A program made the translations under genes and the position numbers. Source: UBA7702 sp040776805 (GTDB lineage Bacteria > Bacillota > Dehalobacteriia > UBA7702). From it: a stretch of DNA of 64,000 nucleotides. Every line of letters begins with the position of its first letter. Within the stretch, counting starts at the first letter, position 1. Below, one piece after another: positions 18,308-27,392 of the stretch. The notes beneath the pieces were generated by a model. That model saw nothing but the letters and a program-made list of their open reading frames with translations, ran no database searches and was not told the DNA's origin. The DNA lies in assembly GCA_040776805.1 (NCBI GenBank), contig JAXGZS010000004.1, positions 186,001 through 250,000 on the forward strand. Direction: 5' to 3'.

Positions 18308-19408
18308 TTAAAGAATTTTCATTAAATCATTATTGCTGATTATTTCGGATACCCTAACGCCGTAACAGTCTTCGACCACCACCACTTCGCCCCTGGAAAC
18401 CTGCTGGCCGTTGACGAAAATATCAACCATGGCGCCGGCTTGCTTGTCCAGTTCAATGATGGTACCGGGGGAAAAGGTCAGAATATCTTTGATTTGTTTT
18501 TTGGTGCGTCCAAGCTCCACGGAAATCTGCAATGGAATCGACATGATTAAATTCAGATTATTGGCTTGTTCTTCCGAAAGCGCCGACTCCGACGGGCGAA
18601 ACTCGCTGAATTCAACATTCTGAACATGATAGCGGGCCTCCGCGGGGGATATTTTATGGCCACTGCTATGCCCCGGATCCCAGTTGGCGTTTATGCCGGA
18701 CTGCGCTTGGGTTTCCTGGCGCGGTTGGGGGGCAGGAGCTTCCGGCTGGGGCTGGGGCTGCATTTCGGCTTGCGTTTCGGGCTGCGCGGCTTCGACAAGA
18801 TCATCGTTGCGCAAAGAGCCGATCAGCTCTCTGGCCAAAGGCGTGCTGAGCACACTGATAAATTCACTTTCCAAAACTCCCTCAATGGAGAGATGAAAAC
18901 AGATGGAGACCACCGTCGAATCATCGGGATAATACTCCTTTTTGAAGCTGTTGCTGCTCTCAATTTGAAAGGAGCTGGGAGGTGAAATATTAACAGAGCG
19001 GTCTAAAAGCTGAGACAGGGCTGTCGCGGAGGAGCCCATCATTTGGTTCATGACTTCGCATATCGCACTGTTGCTGATTTCATCCAAGACAAATTTCTCA
19101 TCGGAAGGGTCTCTCTGCAGAAGCAGGTCAACAATGGCCTGTACATCCGATTCCTTGAGAATCATCATGTTGGTTCCCAATAAGCCGCCGGTATAATTGA
19201 TTTCTACCGCAACGGCCGGCTCAAAGGATTCAAAATAAAAGTCCCTCGCTTTTTGCACCTCAACAGAGGGAGTCGTAATAACGACGCGTTTATCTAACAT
19301 CGTGGACATGGACGTCGCCGAAGCCCCCATGCTGATATTTAGGATCTCCCCGATGGCGTCAATCTCCATCTCCGTAAATAACTCGTTATGATCTGCCAAA
19401 CCTCTCAC
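18308..19408 (-). CDS. fliY: Flagellar switch phosphatase FliY (CheC-FliN fusion)
   Basis: The 366-residue protein has two CheC-type phosphatase repeats (EIDAIGEILNISMGASATS near residue 15 and NSAICEVMNQMMGSSATALS near 115), a Pro/Gln/Glu-rich linker at about 205-245, and a C-terminal SpoA/FliN domain (IPLQISVELGRTKKQIKDIL). In Firmicutes it replaces FliN in the switch and dephosphorylates CheY-P. It overlaps fliM by four bases. Confidence 0.95.
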   Translation of the reverse strand: MRGLADHNELFTEMEIDAIGEILNISMGASATSMSTMLDKRVVITTPSVEVQKARDFYFESFEPAVAVEINYTGGLLGTNMMILKESDVQAIVDLLLQRDPSDEKFVLDEISNSAICEVMNQMMGSSATALSQLLDRSVNISPPSSFQIESSNSFKKEYYPDDSTVVSICFHLSIEGVLESEFISVLSTPLARELIGSLRNDDLVEAAQPETQAEMQPQPQPEAPAPQPRQETQAQSGINANWDPGHSSGHKISPAEARYHVQNVEFSEFRPSESALSEEQANNLNLIMSIPLQISVELGRTKKQIKDILTFSPGTIIELDKQAGAMVDIFVNGQQVSRGEVVVVEDCYGVRVSEIISNNDLMKIL

Positions 19409-20403
19409 CCTTCCCTTACTTGCTCAATTCTAACAGCGTAGTTGTTTTTATGTTTGCCCATTGTTGCGGTAAACCAAGGCAGGTCTTCAATCTTAATATC
19501 GATCGAACCATCCATAACCTCCTTATTTAACAACAAAACATCACCTTTTTGAAGACTTAATAATTCCTGCAATTTGATTTCTGTTTCACCCAATACCCCG
19601 GTGACCGTCAGCGGCGCGTCACGCAAGGAGTGCATGATCATATTTTTGCGTTTGTTGTCCTGCTCAAAATCTTGCCTTGTTTTTTCCTTCACATATTTCA
19701 TATCAAACAGTTTAAAAAGAAATTCCATGACTTTAGAGGGCAGGCATACGTTGATATTGTCCTTCAAACCTTCAATCGCGGTTTCAATGACAATGATCAC
19801 GGTGGTTTCCTCGGGGGGAATAAACTGGATTAGCCTGGAATTGGTTTCGATCATCTCCAGATGGTGTCCAATTTCTCCGTAATTACGCCAAACATTGGTC
19901 AACTGCTGGGTCACTTGATGAAACATGTGCTCCATCAAAGAGATCTCAATGCTGGTGAATTCTCGGCTAAGGTTGTAATAACTGCCGTCTCCGCCCAGGA
20001 GCCGGTCGATGATGGAAAAGGATAGGGGTCGGGCGACTTCGATAATGAATTGATTGTCGTCATCGCTGATTTCATCGCTCTCAATGCCGATGATCCCCAT
20101 TAAAACCGAATCGTTTAAGGCGTTGTTGTAATCACGAAATTCTTCTTCCTCAATCTGCACAATTTCCATGACGCAACCCACTCTCAGCATGCTGGTGAGC
20201 TGCAATTCAAAGAATTTGATAAAATTGCCGAAAATGGTATTCAGGGACCTTAGCTGTTCTCTTGTGAATTTTTTGGGGGAACGAAAATCGTAATCCCTGA
20301 CCTTGATCATTGACTGCTCTTCGATTTCCTGGAGATCCATTTCCCCGCTTTGTAAATTCCCTAAAAGTTCGTCAATTTGTTTTTGAGATAAAACTTCAAC
20401 CAT
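19405..20403 (-). CDS. fliM: Flagellar motor switch protein FliM
   Basis: The protein begins MVEVLSQKQIDELLGNLQ, the CheY-P-binding N-terminal peptide of FliM; ATG at 20403 with AGGTGACAGGA upstream is preferred over the earlier in-frame GTG. The middle CheC-like domain (ARPLSFSIIDRLLGGDG) and C-terminal SpoA domain are present. Length is normal. It is 30 bases after motB, with no fliL between them. Confidence 0.95.
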   Translation of the reverse strand: MVEVLSQKQIDELLGNLQSGEMDLQEIEEQSMIKVRDYDFRSPKKFTREQLRSLNTIFGNFIKFFELQLTSMLRVGCVMEIVQIEEEEFRDYNNALNDSVLMGIIGIESDEISDDDNQFIIEVARPLSFSIIDRLLGGDGSYYNLSREFTSIEISLMEHMFHQVTQQLTNVWRNYGEIGHHLEMIETNSRLIQFIPPEETTVIIVIETAIEGLKDNINVCLPSKVMEFLFKLFDMKYVKEKTRQDFEQDNKRKNMIMHSLRDAPLTVTGVLGETEIKLQELLSLQKGDVLLLNKEVMDGSIDIKIEDLPWFTATMGKHKNNYAVRIEQVREG

Positions 20404-20433
20404 TCCTGTCACCTAACTCTGCCTTACAATGGA

Positions 20434-21261
20434 TTATTCCGCTTCTAACGTATCGCTTGATACCGGATATTCACCGTATACTTCCTTATAAATATCTTCC
20501 AATGACTTATCGTCGGCGCCATTTTCAATGATAATGACTTCCACCCGTCTGTTGATAATCCGCGTCGCTTCCGTTCCGTCGTGGGGCACCAGGGGCTTAA
20601 ATTCCCCGTGGCCGGTGGAGGTTAACTTTTCCGGCGCCAGCAAACCCTTGCATTGCATATAATACAATACATTGACGGCACGGTCGGAGGAGAGCTGCCG
20701 GTCAAAAAGGCTCTGCCTTTCGGAATAAACCGTTCCCGCCCTGGCGGTATGGCCTTCAAAGCGGATGGCGCCGACCTTTGCTGTTACATTCACCAAGGCG
20801 TCGCCCAATACATCCAGTATTTTTTTGCCCTCCCACTTGATGTAAGCGCTGTTTCCATCGAATAAGATATTGTTACGGAAAGTAATAAAGGTATAACCGT
20901 CACCGTCATACAGTTGAATATCACTTTCCAGCTGGTTTTCAATCACATAGGCATTCAGATAGGCGTACAAATCGTCAAAGTTTCTAATTTCATCGGCAGA
21001 TCTGGGTACTTTCAATGCCGAGGAACCGTCCCCCAAAGAATCGTACATGCCTCCGGATAGATTGCCGGTATCAACAATCTGAATTTGAGATAGATCATCC
21101 ACACTGGTGAAGGCTTCCACAATCATTTTCCACTTTTCTTCGTTAATACTGGACATCGCGAAAAGCAAAACAAAAAAGGTTAATAATAAAGTAACCATAT
21201 CCGCATAGGTATCCATCCAGTTCGGCCCCGCCAATCCTTGCCGCGTTTTTCTGCGTTTCGT
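20434..21261 (-). CDS. motB: Flagellar stator protein MotB, apparent ACG start
   Basis: MotB couples proton or sodium flow to torque and anchors to peptidoglycan. The plug/ion region (NWMDTYADMVTLLLTFFVLLFAMS, here given in part: DTYADMVTLLLTFF) carries the key Asp. The C-terminal OmpA-like domain has FEGHTARAGT and RRVEVI. The expected basic N-terminus (KRRKTRQGLAGPNW) is encoded in frame upstream of TTG 21234. The codon where ATG is expected, 21261-21259, is ACG, placed five bases after a strong GGGGGGAG. Start from ACG or from the TTG (no ribosome site) is unresolved. Confidence 0.9.
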   Translation of the reverse strand, partial: TKRRKTRQGLAGPNWMDTYADMVTLLLTFFVLLFAMSSINEEKWKMIVEAFTSVDDLSQIQIVDTGNLSGGMYDSLGDGSSALKVPRSADEIRNFDDLYAYLNAYVIENQLESDIQLYDGDGYTFITFRNNILFDGNSAYIKWEGKKILDVLGDALVNVTAKVGAIRFEGHTARAGTVYSERQSLFDRQLSSDRAVNVLYYMQCKGLLAPEKLTSTGHGEFKPLVPHDGTEATRIINRRVEVIIIENGADDKSLEDIYKEVYGEYPVSSDTLEAE

Positions 21262-21312
21262 AACGTCTCCCCCCTTAAAAGTGATGTCGTCTTCTTGACC
21301 ACCGGTCTTTCG

Positions 21313-22155
21313 TTACCTCCTCGACCGTCTCCCGCCTCTGCTTCTATCTCTTACCGGCTCATCTTCGCTTCTTCTTTCGCGGTTGTTCACAAAAACATTC
21401 AGTCTTTCTTCCGTTATGCGGGGATTGACCCCCGCGTGAATGGACAAAATGCCTTCTAAAACCACTTCTTTGCAGATCATTTCTTCGTAGTGCCGGCATT
21501 GCAGCCGGCTGGTGATGGGAACCAATACGAGGTTTGCCAAAAGAACGCCATATAATGTTGTAATCAAGGCCACGGACATCCCGAGGCCCAGCGTTGACGC
21601 GGCATCCGCCGCGCCGGTATCGGTTAAGCTTTTCAACATGTTAATCAAGCCGATTAACGTACCGATCATACCGAAGGCGGGGGCGAAAGTCGCGGCCCGC
21701 TCATAAATCTGCCACCCCTTTGTATGCCGCTCTTCCAAACAATCCAGTTCGGATTCTAAAATGGTTCTGGCCTCCGTGGGTTCGATTGCATCCACGATCA
21801 GCAATACGCTGCGTTTCATAAATTCATCTTTTTCGACATTGGCTTTGCCCTCCAAAGCCAGAAGACCTTTTCTTTTGGCTTCGATGGCGTAATCAATCAC
21901 CTTATCAATATAAACCTGGGGCTGATATTCTTTCTTTGCCAGAATAATTTTCATGTGCTTGGGAATATATTTGAAAGTGCTCATCGGAAAGGCCATAAAA
22001 GTCGCCGCGGCGGTTCCGCCAAAAGTAATCGCCATGCTGGAATAGCTGATAAAGTTTGACAGTTTCCCACCGTCGGAAATACCGTAAGCCATCAGACTAA
22101 TTCCAACGACAAGCCCTATGATAATCGTTAGATCCATACCAAGTCTTCTTTTCAT
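21313..22155 (-). CDS. motA: Flagellar stator protein MotA
   Basis: This roughly 280-residue protein has four membrane helices and the conserved cytoplasmic loop. The motif ERAATFAPAFGMIGTLIGLI contains the ion-path residues of helix 3, and a second segment is MSVALITTLYGVLLANLVL. The start could be 22155 (overlapping flbD by four bases) or the internal ATG at 22137. It pairs with MotB downstream. Confidence 0.95.
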   Translation of the reverse strand: MKRRLGMDLTIIIGLVVGISLMAYGISDGGKLSNFISYSSMAITFGGTAAATFMAFPMSTFKYIPKHMKIILAKKEYQPQVYIDKVIDYAIEAKRKGLLALEGKANVEKDEFMKRSVLLIVDAIEPTEARTILESELDCLEERHTKGWQIYERAATFAPAFGMIGTLIGLINMLKSLTDTGAADAASTLGLGMSVALITTLYGVLLANLVLVPITSRLQCRHYEEMICKEVVLEGILSIHAGVNPRITEERLNVFVNNRERRSEDEPVRDRSRGGRRSRR

Positions 22156-22424
22156 TCCACGTCACGTTTCTTTTCAGACAGCAAACACTCGCCTTTTGCT
22201 GTCTGATCCTGATCTCCTATTTTGATGTTTAATTGCTTTTCCGCACCAAAAACCATGCGGTTATATTGAATTACTTTCTCGATAATTTCTTCACAGCTAT
22301 TGGAAACCAAAAAATACTTTCCGTTGGTGAGAGAAACTTTTGTTTCCGGTATGGATTCCAACGTTTCAATCATATTACAATTCAAATAAAAGGGTCTGCC
22401 GTTAATATCGATCAATGCGATCAT
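22152..22424 (-). CDS. flbD: Flagellar FlbD family protein
   Basis: The start at 22424 (MIALIDINGRPFYLNCNMIE) is preferred over an earlier in-frame start because FlbD proteins begin with a short beta strand ending in NG.PFYLN. About 90 residues are present, longer than the usual 60-70 by a polar tail. The small protein family sits between flgE and motA in Firmicutes fla operons; its biochemical role is not established. Confidence 0.85.
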   Translation of the reverse strand: MIALIDINGRPFYLNCNMIETLESIPETKVSLTNGKYFLVSNSCEEIIEKVIQYNRMVFGAEKQLNIKIGDQDQTAKGECLLSEKKRDVE

Positions 22425-22495
22425 AATGAATCCACCTGCTTTACATGACGTATTTTCCCTTATCAACATAGGAATCTTGGCAGTTTAACCAGTTT

Positions 22496-22532
22496 CGGCA
22501 ACCCCCTTACCAACCCTGTAAAGGGGTTGCCG
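22496..22532 (-). other. Strong intra-operon hairpin after the hook gene
   Basis: CGGCAACCCCCTTAC (22496-22510) pairs with GTAAAGGGGTTGCCG (22518-22532) with one mismatch and a seven-base loop, ten bases past the flgE stop. No T-run follows on the minus strand, so it is more likely an mRNA stability or processing element than a terminator. Confidence 0.6.
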
Positions 22533-22541
22533 AGCAAACAC

Positions 22542-24173
22542 TTAGCGCTTCAAATTAACAAGTTCCTCCAACATTTCATCGCCCACCGTAATAATACGGG
22601 AATTTGCCTGGAAGCCCCTTTGGGCCATAATCATATCCGCATCATTGGCCAAATCCACGTTTGAGTTTTCCAAACCACTGGAAACAAGGGTACCGACGAC
22701 ACCTTCCCCCGGCACATAATAATTGATCTCACCGGTATTGTTATCAGCTCTCAAATAAGAGCTACCATCTAGCGTCAAGGCCTGGGGATTGGGAATACCC
22801 GCCAAAAGAATCTGGCCGATTTCAATGATGTTATTATCATATTCCCCGGTAATGACACCGTTTGCATTGATGGAAATGCCGCTGAGCTCCATGACATCGC
22901 TCATTTCCGTATCATAAAGACCGTCGCCGTCGGAATCCACCAGGGAACCGGGTATGGTGATCCGTTGCAAACCGTGGGAGGTATCACAGCTGGTCTGCAC
23001 GGAAACATCTTCACCGTTGATGGCTTTCATGGAGGTAACCCCCGTGGCCAAACTGCTTGCGGCCGCCCCGTCTACGATAATTTGGCTAAGGTCAACATCG
23101 GAAGAGATCACTCCTGTGCCGACTTCCGCCGTCATGTTCTGCAAGGCGTTCTGTAAATCAGCCGCGTCAATGCTGCTGAGATTTGAGGTGACCGTAATGA
23201 TTTTGCTGCCCACATTAACCGTTGCTTCAGCCGCGCCAGTCGCCGACGAATCGTAGACTGTTTGAATTTTATAACCATTAAAATACGCGCCGTTCACATC
23301 ACCAAAGCTGATTTTCACATCATTGACCGTGATTTCCGCGCCTTTGGACGGGATGGTTTCAAAAATAATATCACCGACCTCATGGGCCGCTTCCCCGCCG
23401 GCGGCCGCTGTTTTAAAAGCATGGTTTTCGGTTACGGTATCGGCGCCGGAAACTGTAATGGCAGCCAAATTATTTTTGATCGCCTGGGGCAAATCATTGG
23501 ACCCTGCGGCAGCCGTCATATTCCGCAAAGCGGTTTCCAATTGAGCGGCGGTTAACGCGGCATCGGAAGTAACGGTGATGGTCTTATCATTTGCATTGAT
23601 TTCCGCTGTCGGCGTTGTGGCTGCCGCATCGGTAGCGGTTACGAGTTTATAACCGTTAAAGTAAGATCCGTTGACGTCGCCGAAATTCACGCTAAGGTCT
23701 CCGTTTAGATTTAACGTCGACGCGGTGGGGGCGACAGATTCCGTATATCTTGCAATGGGATAGCCGCAAATAAAGTATCTATTGCCATCCACTAAGTTAC
23801 CGCTGCCGTCAAAGTTTAAGTTCCCCACACGGGTATAGCATGTTTCGCCGTTGTTATCCTGGGCGACAAAATAACCTTCGCCGCTGATATAGAGATCCGT
23901 GGCCTTGCCGGTGGACACATAACCGCCCCTGGTATGCAACACGTCGATGGTGCTGATCACCGTGCCGTAACCGATTTGGGAGGCATTGCCGCCGCCGGAG
24001 GCAGCCGTCGCGTCGGAGGAAGCCGTTAACGTTTGGTAAAAAGTATCTTGAAACGTGACCCTTTGGGCTTTATAACCGTAGGTGTTGACATTTGCGATAT
24101 TGTTCCCGATCACGTCCATTTTGCTTTGATGGGCCTTCAATCCGGAAACACCTGAAAATAATGCTCTGAGCAT
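22542..24173 (-). CDS. flgE: Flagellar hook protein FlgE with duplicated variable domain
   Basis: The 543-residue protein has the axial N-terminus (GVSGLKAHQSKMDVIGNNIA, NVNTYGYKAQ) and C-terminal helix (SNVDLANDADMIMAQRGFQA). The region at about 150-370 holds two related copies of a roughly 90-residue module, each opening with FGDVNG(S/A)YFNGYK and continuing to a TVTS...LQ.AL.NMTA segment, which accounts for length above a minimal hook protein. The ribosome site GAGGAGG is strong. It is the structural subunit of the hook. Confidence 0.95.
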   Translation of the reverse strand: MLRALFSGVSGLKAHQSKMDVIGNNIANVNTYGYKAQRVTFQDTFYQTLTASSDATAASGGGNASQIGYGTVISTIDVLHTRGGYVSTGKATDLYISGEGYFVAQDNNGETCYTRVGNLNFDGSGNLVDGNRYFICGYPIARYTESVAPTASTLNLNGDLSVNFGDVNGSYFNGYKLVTATDAAATTPTAEINANDKTITVTSDAALTAAQLETALRNMTAAAGSNDLPQAIKNNLAAITVSGADTVTENHAFKTAAAGGEAAHEVGDIIFETIPSKGAEITVNDVKISFGDVNGAYFNGYKIQTVYDSSATGAAEATVNVGSKIITVTSNLSSIDAADLQNALQNMTAEVGTGVISSDVDLSQIIVDGAAASSLATGVTSMKAINGEDVSVQTSCDTSHGLQRITIPGSLVDSDGDGLYDTEMSDVMELSGISINANGVITGEYDNNIIEIGQILLAGIPNPQALTLDGSSYLRADNNTGEINYYVPGEGVVGTLVSSGLENSNVDLANDADMIMAQRGFQANSRIITVGDEMLEELVNLKR

Positions 24174-24256
24174 AAATAAAAGTCCTCCTCTTTTTTAGAG
24201 GAACTGCTGCGGTTTCTCTGTCGTTCAAAACCGCTTTGCTTCCCGTAAGGGACCGG

Positions 24257-24661
24257 CTAAATGATCACAGTTCCATCTATATTCGTTACAACATTTTCTT
24301 TCATACTTTGATGATTCATAATTGTCACCACTGTTTTACTGGGAACGTTTACAATAAATGAATTGTCGTTTCCCAGGATAAGCGCGTTTTTGACTCCTTT
24401 TTCCGCCGCTTTGTCCACGGCTTCCGAAAGCGTGTTCATTTGCTCCGCCGACATTTCAATATCCCGGTCTTGTAAGCGCTGAGCCGCATGTTTCGAAAAT
24501 ACCAGGTTTGTTTCGGCCGACTGAAGCTTTTGCTGTAAAAGTTCGCCGAAAGCGCTTTGCCCGTTCTGCGTTGACGTTTCTTTTCGCGACGCTTGCTGGT
24601 TCGACAGCGGTGTACTGCTGATATTGGATATATAGTTTTGATTGATCCATATATCACCCAT
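24257..24661 (-). CDS. Flagellar operon protein (TIGR02530 type)
   Basis: The 134-residue protein contains VFSKHAAQRLQDRDIEMS and ALILGNDNSFIVNVPSKTVVT, the conserved core of a small family found only in Firmicutes flagellar operons between flgD and flgE. Its function is not established. Placement and length match. Confidence 0.85.
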   Translation of the reverse strand: MGDIWINQNYISNISSTPLSNQQASRKETSTQNGQSAFGELLQQKLQSAETNLVFSKHAAQRLQDRDIEMSAEQMNTLSEAVDKAAEKGVKNALILGNDNSFIVNVPSKTVVTIMNHQSMKENVVTNIDGTVII

Positions 24662-24769
24662 GGAAATGGTTACCCTCCTTTTTGATTGATTGACTGATTA
24701 CTGTTTCAGTGAGTAGGTTCGATTATAAAAACACCGCTTTACAAGTTTTCCGGAATCTGCACAGCTTGC

Positions 24770-25192
24770 TCATTCCGACGCGGGTAATTCATTGAGCACT
24801 TCCATAATGGACGACATAGCGTAACTGCGGTCATTTACCGTAACCTTACAATCTCCATCCATAAACTGCACGCTTTGGACAACGCCCTGATCCTGGGAGT
24901 AGTTGCCGTTATTATCGTAGGCGGCCACAATCACATTTTTCCCCACCATGGACGCTCCGTACTGCGCGTAAACCAGTTCCGTCATCGTTTGCATGGTCTC
25001 CAAAGTGGTGAACTGCGCCATCTGCGAGATAAATTCCGTATCCGACGTGGGATTCATCGCATCCTGATTGGTGAGCTGCGCCACCAAAAGATTCAAAAAG
25101 TCCTGGGTGTTTAAGGTACTACTGCTTGAGGTGGAGGTCGTACCGGTGGACGACGCCGCTGCAGCGGTTGTGCCATAAGCATTAATTTCCAT
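24770..25192 (-). CDS. flgD: Flagellar hook assembly protein FlgD
   Basis: The 140-residue protein has the FlgD N-terminal signature TLNTQDFLNLLVAQLTNQDA followed by SDTEFISQMAQFTTLETM. It caps the growing hook. It is a short FlgD: the second half holds only a small beta-rich part and no C-terminal FlgD Ig/FLG tudor extension, as in Bacillus. It overlaps fliK by 11 bases. Confidence 0.95.
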   Translation of the reverse strand: MEINAYGTTAAAASSTGTTSTSSSSTLNTQDFLNLLVAQLTNQDAMNPTSDTEFISQMAQFTTLETMQTMTELVYAQYGASMVGKNVIVAAYDNNGNYSQDQGVVQSVQFMDGDCKVTVNDRSYAMSSIMEVLNELPASE

Positions 25193-26858
25193 ATTCCTGA
25201 TTCCTTTCTGTAAAGTACTTTTCGCTGAGCATATTCAGCGTCTTTAGAAAGTGTTCTGCATTCAGCTCTTGTTGTTCTTCGTTTTCCTCAGCCTGCTGAT
25301 CCTCGGCGGAATAGGGGTTATGCTGACCTCCCTGTTCGTCCTTGGATAATTGCTGTTGGGCTGACTTTTGCTCCTGGGGCAAAGAAAGCTGAACTTCCTG
25401 TTGCATGTGGGACTGCAGCAGCGCCTTAATATCATCGGCGTTGGCCAAAATGATGCTCTGCGTTTTCGCGCTGGCCGCACAAATTTCCACGATTAAGATA
25501 CTGTTTTCCACCGTCATCTTCACATTGACCTTGCCCAAATCTTTGGGATATAATTGCATTTCAAAAGCCTTGCTGTTCTGATCAAAATGAGCGTTTATTT
25601 GGTGCGACAGCTGAGTTCGAACTGCGTTTTGGGTTTGGTCTGTAGATTTGACTTGGCTTTGGCCCAAGGTTTGCACTGGCGCCGTGTTCGGTAAGGCGGT
25701 ATCACCCACGCTTTGCCTTTGCTCCCTGATTTCCGCCGGTTCCCCGTTTTGCGCCGGGGTCAAAACGATGCTGTCTACCGTGGTTTGCGGCGGGATAAAA
25801 ACACCGTTGGCTGCCGTGGTTTGCGCTTGAGTGAAAACTGCGCTGGCGGCGCTGGTTTGCGGTTGTGTTGAAACGCCGCTGGCTACCGTGGTTTGCGATT
25901 TGCCGTATCCCGGGCCGCGGTTCTGTGCTACCGCCTCAGCGGGAAATCCTATCTTCATTGATTGCAACGTTTCATTCTGAGAAGGGTTTTTCGGTCGCCC
26001 TGGCAGCGGCGTTGACCCCATGGCCGCGGCTGCGGACATCACCGGCGCCGATCCTTGATTGCCGCGAGCTTGTTCTACTTCGGAAACCGGCGCCGTCACC
26101 CTTTGCGACAGCGGATGGAAACTGTTTTGCGTTTCCCCAAAGACACTCACCCCTTGCCGGACGGCGTTTAATCCCGCCAATGTCGGGGGTTCGCTGGCCG
26201 ACGGAGACGACGCTATGGCTGTAGTTTGACCTTGCTCTGTGTTGAACAAAGGATTCTGCGTGAGACTGCTCCCTTGCAACATCCCGGCTGTTTGCGGCAA
26301 AAAGGCCAAACCGGTCAGGGAGAGGGATCTTTGTCCTGTTGGCAATGGGGACTCTGCATAAACATTAGCCGCCTGGGCTCTCTGATCCTCCGTGATGTTT
26401 ACGCCGGGGAAATCGCTCCCGATAGCGGGAAAACCAAGGTTTTCACTGTTTACCGCCTTAGGGTTTACCGTCAACCCCTCTGTTTCTGCCTTAGGGTCTT
26501 GCGTTAACCCCTCTGCGTTCATGGCAGCCGGCAGCAGGGGCAAATCCGCCACGTGGGGCCCCATGGATTTTCCTTGAACCATTGGTATGAACCAATCGCT
26601 TACAGCGAGAAGCTGTTGGTTTACGGCCCCGCTCCCAAGAGCGGTTTGCTCCCCATTGGCCTCCGCGCCTGTTTTACCTTCCTCACTCTGGCCACAATCC
26701 TTTTTACCACAAATTCCTGGGGTTACAGCGGAAAGGCTTTGTTCCTTCAGCATTTTGGGAAAGAGATCGGATTTTTGGCCGGCTTCACCGACCACTGCCG
26801 GATTTACGGCTGCTGTTTGCGTTATACTGTTGCATTGTATCTGCTCCACTTTTCTCAC
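25182..26858 (-). CDS. fliK: Flagellar hook-length control protein FliK
   Basis: The 558-residue protein is low-complexity and Gln/Ala/Thr/Pro-rich for about 400 residues. It includes four short imperfect repeats at about 330-390 of the type QTTVAS/DGVxxxPQT. The C-terminal domain has FEMQLYPKDLGKVNVKMTVENSIL, the LxPxxLGxV core that contacts FlhB. It measures hook length and triggers the export switch. The tail is Gln/Glu-rich. Confidence 0.9.
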   Translation of the reverse strand: MRKVEQIQCNSITQTAAVNPAVVGEAGQKSDLFPKMLKEQSLSAVTPGICGKKDCGQSEEGKTGAEANGEQTALGSGAVNQQLLAVSDWFIPMVQGKSMGPHVADLPLLPAAMNAEGLTQDPKAETEGLTVNPKAVNSENLGFPAIGSDFPGVNITEDQRAQAANVYAESPLPTGQRSLSLTGLAFLPQTAGMLQGSSLTQNPLFNTEQGQTTAIASSPSASEPPTLAGLNAVRQGVSVFGETQNSFHPLSQRVTAPVSEVEQARGNQGSAPVMSAAAAMGSTPLPGRPKNPSQNETLQSMKIGFPAEAVAQNRGPGYGKSQTTVASGVSTQPQTSAASAVFTQAQTTAANGVFIPPQTTVDSIVLTPAQNGEPAEIREQRQSVGDTALPNTAPVQTLGQSQVKSTDQTQNAVRTQLSHQINAHFDQNSKAFEMQLYPKDLGKVNVKMTVENSILIVEICAASAKTQSIILANADDIKALLQSHMQQEVQLSLPQEQKSAQQQLSKDEQGGQHNPYSAEDQQAEENEEQQELNAEHFLKTLNMLSEKYFTERNQEYGN

Positions 26859-26885
26859 CTCCTTTCGCCATTGGCTTTTATATGG

Positions 26886-27326
26886 TTAAGAAGCAGTGCA
26901 AGTCCGATTGACGTACTCTTCCACTTCCAACTCCTGCTGCTTATGAAGGAGCGCATTGTACTCCTCCCTTTGTTTTTCCTGTAGCTTTTCCAGGCCCGAA
27001 ATATCGGTTTTCAAAGCGATCATTTCATCTTTTTTAAGGGCAATTTGCCCCTCAACCTCTTCCTTGCGCCTGGTACAAGCATTGGTCTTTTGGGTGATAT
27101 CGTGAAAATACATCTTGTAAACCATAACCTCTTGGGGGCCGATGCCGATGCTCATCTGCTCGTTCAATTCTTTGTTATACTTATGAAACATCTCATTGAG
27201 CTGTTGGATTTCCATATCGATTTGCTTCAGTCGTTCTTGCAGCCGCATCATTTCATTAACCTGCACCTCGAGTAATTGCTGCTTCAGATTTAACACCTTT
27301 TCAAGAGAAAACACAAACTTTTTCAT
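26886..27326 (-). CDS. fliJ: Flagellar export chaperone FliJ
   Basis: The product from 27326 (MKKFVFSLEKVLNLKQQLLE) is almost entirely coiled coil and about 146 residues long, as expected for FliJ. The family start favours this ATG over an upstream GTG. FliJ binds FlhA and the FliI ATPase ring; the gene lies directly after fliI. Confidence 0.9.
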   Translation of the reverse strand: MKKFVFSLEKVLNLKQQLLEVQVNEMMRLQERLKQIDMEIQQLNEMFHKYNKELNEQMSIGIGPQEVMVYKMYFHDITQKTNACTRRKEEVEGQIALKKDEMIALKTDISGLEKLQEKQREEYNALLHKQQELEVEEYVNRTCTAS

Positions 27327-27392
27327 ATTGTTTAACACCCTTTTATAAATTGAGGTAACATATCCGCCGCCAAACCAAATCGGACACGCCGG

